A stretch of 64,000 nucleotides of DNA from Aphrocallistes beatrix (taxonomy: Eukaryota; Porifera; Hexactinellida; Sceptrulophora; Aphrocallistidae): NCBI GenBank assembly GCA_963281255.1, contig OY725488.1, forward strand, positions 186,001 to 250,000. Direction: 5' to 3'. Shown here piece after piece: positions 42,463 through 52,435 of the stretch (within the stretch, counting starts at the first letter, position 1; every line of letters begins with the position of its first letter). Both the position numbers and the translations under genes were made by a program. The notes beneath the pieces are model-generated. The model was given only the letters and a program-made list of their open reading frames with translations. It was not told where the DNA came from and did no database searches.

Positions 42463-42737
42463 TGGGAAATTGGACATGACATCCCTCTATTATTCTAATA
42501 TTGCCAGATGATTTGCCACATTTTCACTGTCAAATCTATTCCTTTTTCTATGAACTATTACTACTGATGGAGTGGTTCGTAAATGGCAGTATGCCGAAAC
42601 ATGAAATATTACCTATAATATATATATGATATCGCTTCAAATCTCCCTGATTGTAAGATTTCACACTACGTGTAATATGCCTAAATTCTAATGTTCTTAT
42701 ACTTATTTTTGCGTCAATCAAATCTTAGAAATACACA

Positions 42738-42830
42738 ATGAAGATGATTTCACCGTTACCAGATGTAGGAAAAATCATCAGCACCGAAGAGGGATTGAAG
42801 AATTGGGAATGTTTTGGATCGAGTCAAAGG
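42738..42830 (+). other. Possible orphan coding exon
   Basis: An ATG at 42738 opens 31 codons (MKMISPLPDVGKIISTEEGL and on to NWECFGSSQR) ending at a GTAAAT donor. A TTAG acceptor-like site lies nine bases before the ATG. The composition looks more protein-like than the surrounding DNA, but no partner exon was found before the Ig-like gene. It may be a first exon, a degraded gene fragment or chance. Confidence 0.25.
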
Positions 42831-43127
42831 TAAATTTCCATATCTATATAAAAATATTCGATTAGAAAGAATGAATTCATATAATATAACATAACATGAC
42901 TAATTTACGAACAAATTAGGTTTAATATTCGAAACGAGAACTATAGAAATGTCCGTAGATCATAGATAACACAGGCTTCATGTTAAAGAAATAATTTCCT
43001 TTCAAACTCTCTTGCGATTGTTTTCACTTGCTTCACTATTGTCCAAATAGCGATAGTATCAGGATTAAATGAGTATAAATTGAAGAATTTCAGTTTGTCT
43101 GATGTGAAACTCAGGAAATAGGTCGAC

Positions 43128-43216
43128 TAGAGCTGTAGCCACTAGGTTTGAAGTGGTCCGGTTTAGACAAAATTCGAATTAAAAAGTGGACCAATCGTAC
43201 CGGTGGCTACGGCCCT
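43128..43216. mobile_element. MITE-like inverted repeat (CAGGGCCGTAGCCACC terminus)
   Basis: The right end reverse-complemented reads CAGGGCCGTAGCCACCGGTA and the left end reads AGAGCTGTAGCCACTAGGT, an imperfect inverted repeat of about 20 bases, with inner arms around GTGGTCC and GGACCA. CAGGG-CGTAGCCA termini are common in nonautonomous DNA transposons of invertebrates. The copy looks old; no clear duplication remains. Confidence 0.45.
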
Positions 43217-43442
43217 GATCGATAGTAAGATGACCCAGTAATCCTTAATGCAAGTTCCATGAAATTCTGGTCACATTTTACAAATGAATTCAACAAAGTT
43301 CGATTTTATCATCGCATAGTTTTCAGGAATACCAAAATCGCATCGAAGTATAAATACTCAAATAAATAATTTGTGCAAAGTGCAATTCCTAAACCCTTCT
43401 ATCAATATTAATATATAAGTATCTGTTTTATTTCAGTAGAAA

Positions 43443-44817
43443 ATGAACCTCTCACACTCAATAATGATCTTGGCATTACTGGCCTTAATCCTCCACTGTG
43501 AGAGTCAAGGTAAGATGGAACTACGTATAGTTTCATGGTATTTTTAAATTGTTATTACAATATTGATTAAACAAACCATTTTCTCCAGACAGTGCCACTG
43601 CAACAATCGACAACATGCAACCATTCGTCGGAAATACAATAAGGATGAGTTGCACACTCGTGAGACAGCAGCGATTCAGAAGGGAGAGTGTGAGTTACAT
43701 CGTTAACGATGCATTCAACGTAGATTCGAGTTTGATCAACGCGAACTCCGGGACTGTGGGAGGGATAGATGTGTCAAGAATGCAAGCGAGCACTGCTGCT
43801 AGCGTCGATAACAGAGTTACATTGACGGGGCAAATAATACTGACTAATGTGCAGATGAGTGATGCGGTTGGCGGGAATATCAAACTGGGGTGTGTGGGGA
43901 TATTTGGGAGTAATCAAGAGGATAATATCAATGCCACTGATTTAGCCACCATCCAGGAAGAGCCGGTGACTCCAGGTGAGTTATTTGTGAATCTACGCGA
44001 AGATTGAGTACAAGGCTAATCAATTACTGTTTCATAATATATGTGAATCAAGTTCTTGATCTGTAGACAGGGCGGAGGCAATGCTGAACAATGATAGACC
44101 AGTTGTTGGGGAAACTCTCGAGGTGAACTGTGTACTGTTTACACAGCGGGGATTCACAGAGGACACAGTGAGATATATCGTAAATGATGCGTACGGAATA
44201 CTCGCTAGCATGATCAACCAAAACTCGGGGAGTGTGGGAGGGATCGAAGCAGCAAGATTGCAAGCCAGTGCTGATCCTAGCGAGGATGGAGTTACTCTCA
44301 GCGGACGAATCACACTGAGAAATGTACAAATAGGGGATGCAGTTGATGGGAGCATTGAGCTTGGATGTGTGGGAGTGGTCGGGGATAATCCAATTGATAA
44401 TTTAAATGCCAGTAGGACTGCGGACGTTCCTTGTTCAGGTGAGATCCCGACTTGATGCAGCCCATGTACGAACTGTTCTTATGAATTAATTTTGTGTAGG
44501 AGCTTCTCAAACTTCTCTCACATTCTCTATCGGTAAGTACCGTAATTTCACGAATACTGTTATTTAGTATAGATATAGCAAACAATGGCGGGGTGATTTT
44601 TTTCGAATAAAAAAGATACTATCTTAGATCGCCGTAAATTATCAACAATTGAGTGCACTGCACAGCAACAACTTTTAAACTGTTACATACGTATATGCGC
44701 TCTGTTACACAGAGATCTAATATTACATTGATTTATTTTTTATTTAAATTAACTTTTATTTTTGTAGTTATCAGCAGTTTTTTCTTTTCTCTATTTAGCC
44801 AACTTATTTTTCTGTGA
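43443..44817 (+). CDS. Secreted, probably GPI-anchored protein with two tandem Ig-like domains
   Basis: Five exons, 43443-43509, 43589-43975, 44067-44438, 44500-44532 and 44768-44817, sum to 909 bases and 302 residues. All introns are phase 1. Exon 1 encodes a signal peptide (MNLSHSIMILALLALILHCE). Exons 2 and 3 each encode one copy of a 125-residue domain; the copies share YIVNDA, NSG-VGGI and GCVG and are clearly duplicates. Each has two conserved cysteines about 80 residues apart and an Ig-like LTNVQMSDA segment before the second one. Exons 4-5 encode small residues followed by a strongly hydrophobic terminus (VISSFFFSLFSQLIFL), typical of a GPI-attachment signal. Symmetric phase-1 domain exons are usual for Ig superfamily proteins. 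It is likely a cell-surface recognition or adhesion protein; the Ig assignment is inferred. The last intron (235 bases) is the least certain. Confidence 0.7.
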
Positions 44818-45493
44818 GCTCTTCACACCCACGATTTCTTATTATTTCAATTCCAAAACTAGCAATTATTATTTATGATATTATATATTCAGTTATAAAC
44901 AGTTGGATTTTTCAAAATAAAACAATTCATTCACCATAAATAATTGACTGTGGGTTCAACCTTGAATGATACAATGTACCTGGATTATTTGAGAATATTT
45001 TAGCATGATCCAGACAGTTGGGATCATCAAAGTTCAAAGAAAGTGGAAGAGTTATATAATGCCAGCAAATCAATATTTATTTCCTCGTCTATCAATGCAT
45101 GAACAATCTTACGCAATCTATGTTGTAATAGCACATACACGACTCGAGTTATTTGACTCGATCGCTGGATTCTATTGCAGTATGTGGCATCATAACGAGA
45201 GCTAGAATAGGAATTCGAGCACTTTTTGAATGATGCACCATTTTAGAGGGACTCAGAACCATTTACAAACTGGATTGTTTTGTTCCCGTTGGGGGTGGAT
45301 TAAAATAATAGTAATTCTACTCGTATAGTCCAATAAGAATATACGTATACGTATAGTACGTACAATTTCATAAACGATTGTCTAATAATTCAGACTACTA
45401 AAATTGTTTAACAAAACCTTCACTAAAAACTAGTAAGAAAACATGACAAATATACAAAAATGGAATGATGTATGACGGCTGTAACTAATTGGT
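44818..45493. other. Convergent intergenic region
   Basis: AT-rich DNA between the Ig-like gene and the 3' end of the TTC28-like gene. A 66-codon frame at 45005-45205 lacks coding features. Nothing else is seen. Confidence 0.4.
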
Positions 45494-48400
45494 TTAGAGA
45501 GTTTCTTCTGTTGAGTGGGAATCAAACACAATCCTAGGCAGTTGCTCTTCAGGCCCGAACAGTGCGTGTAGACAGGAAATGATGGATTTGAGGTAGGAGT
45601 GAGTGAGGTTCTGTTTCTGTATCTGCAGCTGCACGTCTGTAGCGCTGACTGATTTCAGCCTGTACCCGATGTATTTGAGCATTTCTTGGCAGGGCAGTAC
45701 ATTCCAAACGTACATCTCTGTCCCTACTGTGATTGTATCAGATTCCCGACGCTTAGACTCAGTGCCAGGACTGGGCAGCTGAAATAAGCTAAGCTTCAAA
45801 AGTCGGAGGAGAGGGTAGATGAGGATTTCGCGATTCTTCATGTTGCGTAGGTACTCCAGCATATACTGATCCATCTCCAGGAGACTGGCTACAAAGGATA
45901 GACACGTGTGCAGAGAATGGGACTCGTCTTTGCTGGGGTATACGAGGCAATCTGGAATGTCTGGCGGTATCCCCGCGTTAAAAACGAAGCCAGCACACTT
46001 CAGCAATTCCTTACAACCTTCAGAGCTTGCGAACTCTGCTTCAATGTTAGCCTGGGGCACCACATTAGGACTCGTGTTCCCTTCTAGCACTAGCGATTCC
46101 GCTTCTAGCATGAACTCTTTGAGGAAGTTGAGTGCATTCTTAGTTTCGTCGGAAGAGTTCAGAATTAGTCTTTGGAAGTGAGGAGTGGGGTTCATCTCCT
46201 GTAGAGTGACGTCACTACCTAGCAGCAGGTGGCCCGCCCAATTGACGGGGTGAGAAAAACTGGAAAAGTCCTGTACTCCTCTCATCGCCTTCTGAAACGC
46301 TGTTGCCATTCCCCCGCCCTTAGCCAAGCTGTTGAAGAGGGAGGTGAGAAAGGTTCTTCCCGAGTTGTCCGGGACAGTCCAGAGGGGCAGGAGTACAGAC
46401 TTGACGCCTGCTGAGAAGAGCACGAGTGCGAGGGAGAGTAGATCGTTAATGTCCAGCTCAGAATCGGAAGGCAGACAGTGACCAGAGAACGCGAACAGCT
46501 TCAACTTGTCCAGGTTGTAAGCGAGCAGGCCCTCATAGCTGATAGTGTGGTACTCGTCTCTCTCAGATCTAGACTCGTCCCCGTCCGATTCCCCATCCCC
46601 CCGCCCCCTCTCCTTCAAACTCAGCCTGTCCAGCCCCACACTCTCCTCTCTGTCCATCTTATTATCTGAACGTGAGGCGAAAGATTTCGCGATCAGAACC
46701 AACTCCTGTTTTTCCCAAGAAACCTGTCCTGAGTAGAAGACACAGTTGGTTGTTTGCAGTTGCTCTGCCACCTTATCACGAATGGCTTTATTCCGCAGAA
46801 CTGGCTTCACTTTCAGAATTCCGCCGAGTCTCCTGGCTTCCTTCTCGGCGGCTGGTTTCATGTACCAGGTGCGCTCACCTGTGGAGCCATCGAGACACAG
46901 GAAGTGGGGGCTGGCGACCACTAGAGGGGATGAGGGCCTCTGTGCCAGCATCACTGAATAGTCTTCTGGGAGGTCCAGGTCACGTGTGATGTTCCGCAGG
47001 AGAAGGAATTGAGAAGCGTTGTCTTTCTTAGAAGACGAGTGTATCGTAGTCCACTGCAACATTTCGCGTTTCCTGAATGGAGACAGCAGTGAGTGCTGCT
47101 GCAGGAGGACTTGCAGGGAGAAAGTGGATTGGAGTTTGTACGCGCGTAACAGAGCGGGGTGGGCGGGGTTACGCGGGGCGAGCAGAGAGAAGGGGACGAG
47201 GTAGAGCTCCCTGTCCAGGATAAGTGTGAGGGACTCCTGTCTGTGAGGGGACGGGAGGCTCTGCTCCACTGGTTCTATCAGCAGGGAGTGGAGCCGCGCT
47301 ACCAACACCTCAGTGGAGGGCTGGTACTCCACGCTAGAGGAGACGGAGCGCTTAGAGGAGCCCGAGCTGAGCGAACTCCTGCTCACGGACTCCGTCTCCG
47401 AGTCTGAGTTGCAGGAGAGAGGTGTGAACGGGAGGACGGGGGAGAGGGGCATCTTCTTGGAACTGAACAGAATGGACACGCCGAGAGACTCCCTGAGCTG
47501 TGAGATGGTTTCGGCCAGGCCCGGGTAGAAGTCGGAGAAAAGGAAGGACTCCCCGGACAGAGAGGACAGAGAGGAGAGAGAGGAGAAGTGGACGTGTCGC
47601 TGGGTGGGTGTGGCCTCGCTGAGGTCGACCTGCTTGAACTGCACCAACCCCTCCCTCAGCACCCACACGTGCAGCTTGATATACGCCACCGAGTAGACCA
47701 GTGTCGTCTGAGTAAGGCGCTTCACAAGTTTGGAGACGTCCTGGCTGATCAGTGGCTGGTGGAAGAATCCCGCGCTTTTCAACACCTCTGGACTGGCGTT
47801 GTGCTTGTATATGACGTGCTTCAGGAAGCCTGTGTGCTTCTTGCAGTCAGCTGCTACCAGCGCTTCTAGCGGCCGGTCCAGAGCTGCGAGTGCCAGCTCC
47901 AGGCCGAGGTACAGGTTCTCCTGAATGTGGAGCAGCTCCACCAGCTGCTGCTGGTTGAGAAGAGATTCCGACACGAGTCCGGCGATCAGAGGCTGCGCGG
48001 TGCGGAGACTGGATTCTGCCACCTCCATCTCCCCCAGGTGCAGACTCACCAGCCCCAGGTAGTAGCGGACTCTGGCTTCCAGCCCTCGCCTGTCGCAGGT
48101 GTAGCCCTCTGCCACGGCCTCCCTGAGGGCGGCGGCCGCCTGGGAGAACTCACACCTGTAGAACTGACACCTGCCCAGCCCCAGGAGTCCCGACGCGATG
48201 TGTGAAGAGTCGCGGAGGTTGCGGGCTAGCTGGAGGTGAGTCACTCTGAAGTTGATTGCTTCGTTAAAGTTTCGCATCTTCTCGTGAATTTCCGCGAGAG
48301 AGCCGTTAGCTCGCATTTTCTCCTCCTCTCCTCCCAGCTGGTTCGCTACCTCCAGTCCCTTGTGCTGGTTCTCCAGAGCCTTGTTGTACACCTCCTGCTG

Positions 48401-51380
48401 GAAGTACATGTCCGACAGCCCGGAGAGGGCGTGGTACAGTCCCCTCTTCGCGTCCACACACCCAGGGTCTGCCTCCAACATGCGGCGAGCCAGGTCCTTC
48501 TGGTGTCTATAGCAGGACACCGCGTGCGTCCAGCCCTCAGTGGAGATGTACACCGCTGCCATCTCCCCGTACACCTCCAGCTCCTCAGCCTGGCTCTCCA
48601 CCTTCCTGGACAGCCTCTGCTTCCGCTCGTAGCACATGAGCGCGTCATCATGCTGCCCCATGCGGAAGTGCACCTGTCCGATGGACCCGTACGCGCGGAT
48701 CTGGAGGCGGGGCTGTCCCAGCTGCTGCACCAGGGCCAGGTGCTTGGTGTGGCAGGATAGGGCTTCGGGGAGGTTGTCCATTCTCAGGTGGATGTCCCCC
48801 AGGTGCGCACAGCACTCCGCTTGGTCCTGCACCTCTCCAATGCTCACGTTGTTCGTATAAATAGCCAGCTGCTCGTTGTAATAGCCGAGCGCGTCTTCCA
48901 GTCTGCTTAGCCTCACCAGGACCCGGCCCAGCTTCCCCAGAGCCCTCACCTCCCCCATCCCCGCCTTGGCCTGCCTCGCCACTTCCAGCTGATTCTCGTA
49001 GTGAGTGAGCGCATCGCTCAGCATTTCTCCTTCGGAGCAGAGGTCTCCCAGTCTCTCCAGGGAGGAGACCTCTCCGCTGAGGTCGTGCAGGGTCCTGCGT
49101 ATCAGGACGTCGTTCTTCAGGTGGAATATCGCCTCCTGGAACTCGCCCTTCTTCTGGTAGATGCGAGCCAGGCCCGCACAGGCCACGCCTTCCAACAGCG
49201 GCTGCTCCTCCGCCCGGGCCTTGTCCAACAGGTCCTCGAAGCACTGACACGCCTCCTGGAGTTGGCCCTTCTCGATGAAACTGTCTCCCCTCCTGGCCAG
49301 CTCTGCGATGGAGACAGAGCGAGAGGGAGAGCTGGAGGCCAGGCTCAGGGACTCAATCTCCAGCACTTGTCTCTTGTTCTCGTAGACAGCGGCCTGGGCG
49401 GAGTCCCCCAGAGTCTGGTAGATGCTCTGTAACCGCTCCAGAGCTTCCAGCATCAGGTCCCTCTCCCCCTCATCCTTCCCTCGCCGGAACAACTCCTTGT
49501 AGAAGCAGACCGCTGCTTCCAAGTTCCCCAGAGCCTCGTAGCACACGGCCAGCTCCCGGCACACCCTCCTCCTCACAGTCATGGCTTGGCTGGAGGCAGC
49601 GGTCATCTCCAGACAGCATTCCAGGCGAGTCAGCGCGTCGCTGTACATCGCGTTCACGCACTGAAACCGCCCGTAGTGCTCCAGCGTGTGGCAGAGCATC
49701 TCCTTGCTGCAGTTCTCTGTCTCCGCGAACCTCACCGCTCTCTCGAAGTTCTCCTTCGCGCTGATGATGTCCCCCGTGTCGGCGTAGCAGGAGGCGAGCT
49801 CGCACAGGGTGGAGAGGTGGAGGTTCGGGTTGTTCACGGCGTGACGCAGCCCGACCTGGAGCCGGTAGAACTGGAGCGCTTCGGAGAAACTGCCGAGGCT
49901 GCTGTAGTTCTTTCCGAGGATGCCGTACGCCTTCGCTTGTAGGGAAGTGAGCCCTAAGCTCTGGCTCACCCCCAGCAGGTCGTACCCGTACTTGAGAGAC
50001 ATGGAGTTGTCCCCATTGGCCTCGTACGCGTAGGCCAGGTTGGCCAGGGCCTTGGTCTGGGGGACTAAGTCAGAGATGTCTTTGCTGTGCTTGAGCTGCT
50101 CTGTGAAGAGTCTGATCGCCTCCTCACAGTTCTCCATGGCCTGCTGAGCCTTGCCCATGCCGGCGTAGGCCCGCGTGGTCATGGCCTGGTCGAAGCTCTG
50201 CGTGGAGAGCGTGAGGAGGGACCTGGAGAAGCTGAAGGACTCCTGGTATGCTCCGATCATGAAATAGCTCTGAGAGAGGTTGGAGAGAGCTCGCTTCTCT
50301 TCATCTGTCTCCCCCAGCTCTCGGGACAGCTGCAGATGCTCCTGAAGGTGGACCAGGGACTGCTGAGGCCTTCCTACGGAGATGAGAGCGCAGCCTGTGT
50401 AGCAGTGCTCCTTCGCCTCTGACAGTTTGTCCCCTATCCGCTGTGCGTAGAGAACCGCCCTCCGATGGCAAGAGACGGCCTGCGCGTGCTCCTTCATGTT
50501 CGTGTAGCACTGCCCGCGGCTGCTGCTGGCGATAACCGCAGTCTGCAGGTCGCTGATGGAGAGAGCCGTGTTGAGTTGGCGCGCGTACACTTCCACTGCC
50601 TTGCTCCAGTTGCTCAGGGATGAGTAGCACTGACCGAGGGTGGAGCAGCTGTGAAGGAGTGAGAGTTTGTCTTGAATATCTTCACACACCTACAAGTAAA
50701 TAACTTGATTGTTAGCAGACACAAAGCAATTGTGAAACTAGATCGTGAATAACCTCTAAATTCTCCTCCAAAACTTCAATCGCGTTCCCCAGCTCTTTCA
50801 GCCGCCAGTAGAGTTCGGCGAGAGAGACGAGAAGAGTAGATTTCACCTTCATTTTGTCTGTTGGGATATATCTCGCAGTTTGTAACACTACAACTGCCTT
50901 TCTAACCTCGTCCAGTTTCACTAACTCATTTCCAATACTGGAGATGAGAATGAAAACGTCGTTTTCAAATCCCAGGGATCGTAACCTGTTGTAGGTAACC
51001 GTGAATTCTCCAAACCTCCCACTGAGAACTATTTCAGTCAGCTCACTGGCACAGCTGCGGTCAGTGGGGTCTCGTGCGAGGGACTGGCACAACGCGACGA
51101 TAGCCTCGAGGTCAGATTTGTTATTCTTCAGAGCTAGGCCTAGTCGGTAGAAAGGAAGGGAGTGATCGGGTTGTAGGGAAACAGCTGTCCGCGCGTCACG
51201 TATGGCTTCTTGAGGCTTTCCTGCAGACAAATAGGCGGACGATCTGTTGCAATAGAGAGAGGGGTTGTTAGGGTCTAATGCGATTGCTTCATTATAATGG
51301 TCAACTGAGTTGAATTCTGAGTCTGATATTGACCTTTCATGTCTGTGTGGAATAGTTGAATCGTCGGAATGTTTGGACAT
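45494..51380 (-). CDS. TTC28: TTC28-like tetratricopeptide/CHAT protein
   Basis: Two exons on the - strand, 51380-50754 and 50689-45494, separated by a 64-base intron, encode 1,940 residues. The N terminus holds classic TPRs (YNEAIALDPNNPSLYCNRSS). From about residue 210 to 1100 there is an array of roughly 20 forty-residue TPRs of the Rapsyn/LGN type (LGQCYSSLSNWSKAVEVYARQL). A CHAT domain follows (about 1250-1720), then a TTC28-type C-terminal region. Order, spacing and both ends parallel vertebrate TTC28, a large protein of the midbody and spindle midzone. The CHAT domain appears non-proteolytic: the usual His is Q in YSGQVSW and the SAC cysteine position is H in FSGHC. Coding DNA is markedly GC-rich relative to neighbours. 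The shared upstream region with the polybromo gene is about 1 kb. Confidence 0.93.
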
Positions 51381-51606
51381 GTGCCCTCTTCGGATCCTTT
51401 CGTTTCTAAGTTTGTGCTAAATGTAAATTTCTAACAGCAGGACAATGTAGGTAGTATTAAATTTGCTCAAATGATAGGACGTTATTAGCCTGAGTGTGAG
51501 TATATAGATAAAGTCTATACCCCACAATATGCACAATCATTGCAAGATATTTTTATTGTTCACAAAAAATATATTTCAATGTCATATTATTATGAGTGAG
51601 GCTATA

Positions 51607-51974
51607 ATTGCCACCGACCGTCGATGCGCAATAAGAACCACGGATTACGGACATACCTAATTTACGGAACCTCCGTAAAATAGGCATTTATAATATCCGG
51701 AATGGAATATTCCGTAAAATAGGCATTTAAAATTCCGGAACCGTTCCGTTCCATTTCGTAAATTAGGTATGTCCACGGATTAGGGAGATATTTCCTAGTA
51801 CCTAGCGCATGCTCTAGGTACTTTTAATATATGCGGATTAGTTGTTCCCACCGACCGGTCTTGTACTAAAATACACTACACGGTACACACCTCATCTGAG
51901 AGTTGTTACCATCGCTGAGAAGACCATAGCGATAGCTAATATGTTGTCCCGCGTTCCGATCGGTCGGTGGCAAT
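51607..51974. mobile_element. MITE, 368 bases, with 14-base TIRs and 7-base target duplication
   Basis: Left end ATTGCCACCGACCG (51607-51620) is the exact reverse complement of the right end CGGTCGGTGGCAAT (51961-51974). GGCTATA flanks it on both sides (51600-51606 and 51975-51981), a target-site duplication of 7 bases, or 8 with one mismatch if the ends are shifted by one. It has no coding capacity. Without the inner insertion it would be about 230 bases. A hAT-like mechanism is suggested by duplication length only. Confidence 0.8.
51648..51774. mobile_element. Second MITE inserted within the first, 127 bases
   Basis: The ends GGACATACCTAATTTACG and the reverse complement of CGTAAATTAGGTATGTCC match, and ACGGATTA is duplicated on both sides (51640-51647 and 51775-51782), the 8-base signature of hAT elements. 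Inside, a 19-base word TCCGTAAAATAGGCATTTA occurs twice (51672-51690 and 51711-51729). Because it interrupts the outer element, it inserted later. Confidence 0.8.
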
Positions 51975-52435
51975 GGCTATAATTTAGCTTTTGATACCGA
52001 CCAAACAGAATGACAAGGACGAAACATTAGCTATTGCTATTGACCTCTGTCTCAGCAGTTATAATATTCCCACTCAGATAAGGTGTATAGGACATTTTAG
52101 TACTAAGACTGTTGGTGATAGCCACTTCGTATCATACATTTTACATATTTTCAGTCAAATCAGAGTCCATAACTTTGTAGTAGAATGTGTGTTCCTACCT
52201 AAATAGTATCTAAAGTGTGACAGCTAAGTGTAATTAACGAGAGGTCCACTGTTCACATGATTTGGAATAATTGCTAGAAGTCCATTCCCTCACGGACCAA
52301 TACAAATAAAAACCGCTTCCCTAAGGCATATTGTTTGTGAGCAAAATCCACAGGAACAGAATTCACACAAGGACCATTGTGTGAGTTCTGTTTCGAGATC
52401 ATTTGAGTAACAGCTCAGGTATCTCACTAGTTATT

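Larger units (their letters stand above)
42187..43442. other. Intergenic with two miniature elements and a possible exon
   Basis: About 1.25 kb of AT-rich DNA between the aminotransferase and the Ig-like gene. It carries the pogo-like MITE at 42368-42462, a possible short exon at 42738-42830 and a second MITE-like inverted repeat at 43128-43216. The rest shows nothing. Confidence 0.5.
51381..52435. promoter_or_regulatory. Shared upstream region of divergent TTC28-like and polybromo genes, with nested MITEs
   Basis: Head-to-head spacing between two start codons. Both promoters must lie here, and a third of it is occupied by the nested mobile elements at 51607-51974. Open frames within it are not supported. 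Confidence 0.45.

Noticed and set aside
45005..45205. 66-codon + strand frame downstream of the Ig-like gene
   Set aside because: AT-rich chance frame with no recognisable features and no splice support.
47019..50422. Many long + strand frames antisense to the TTC28-like gene
   Set aside because: They are shadows caused by GC-rich, repetitive TPR coding on the - strand; their translations are low-complexity Leu/Arg-rich with no domain.
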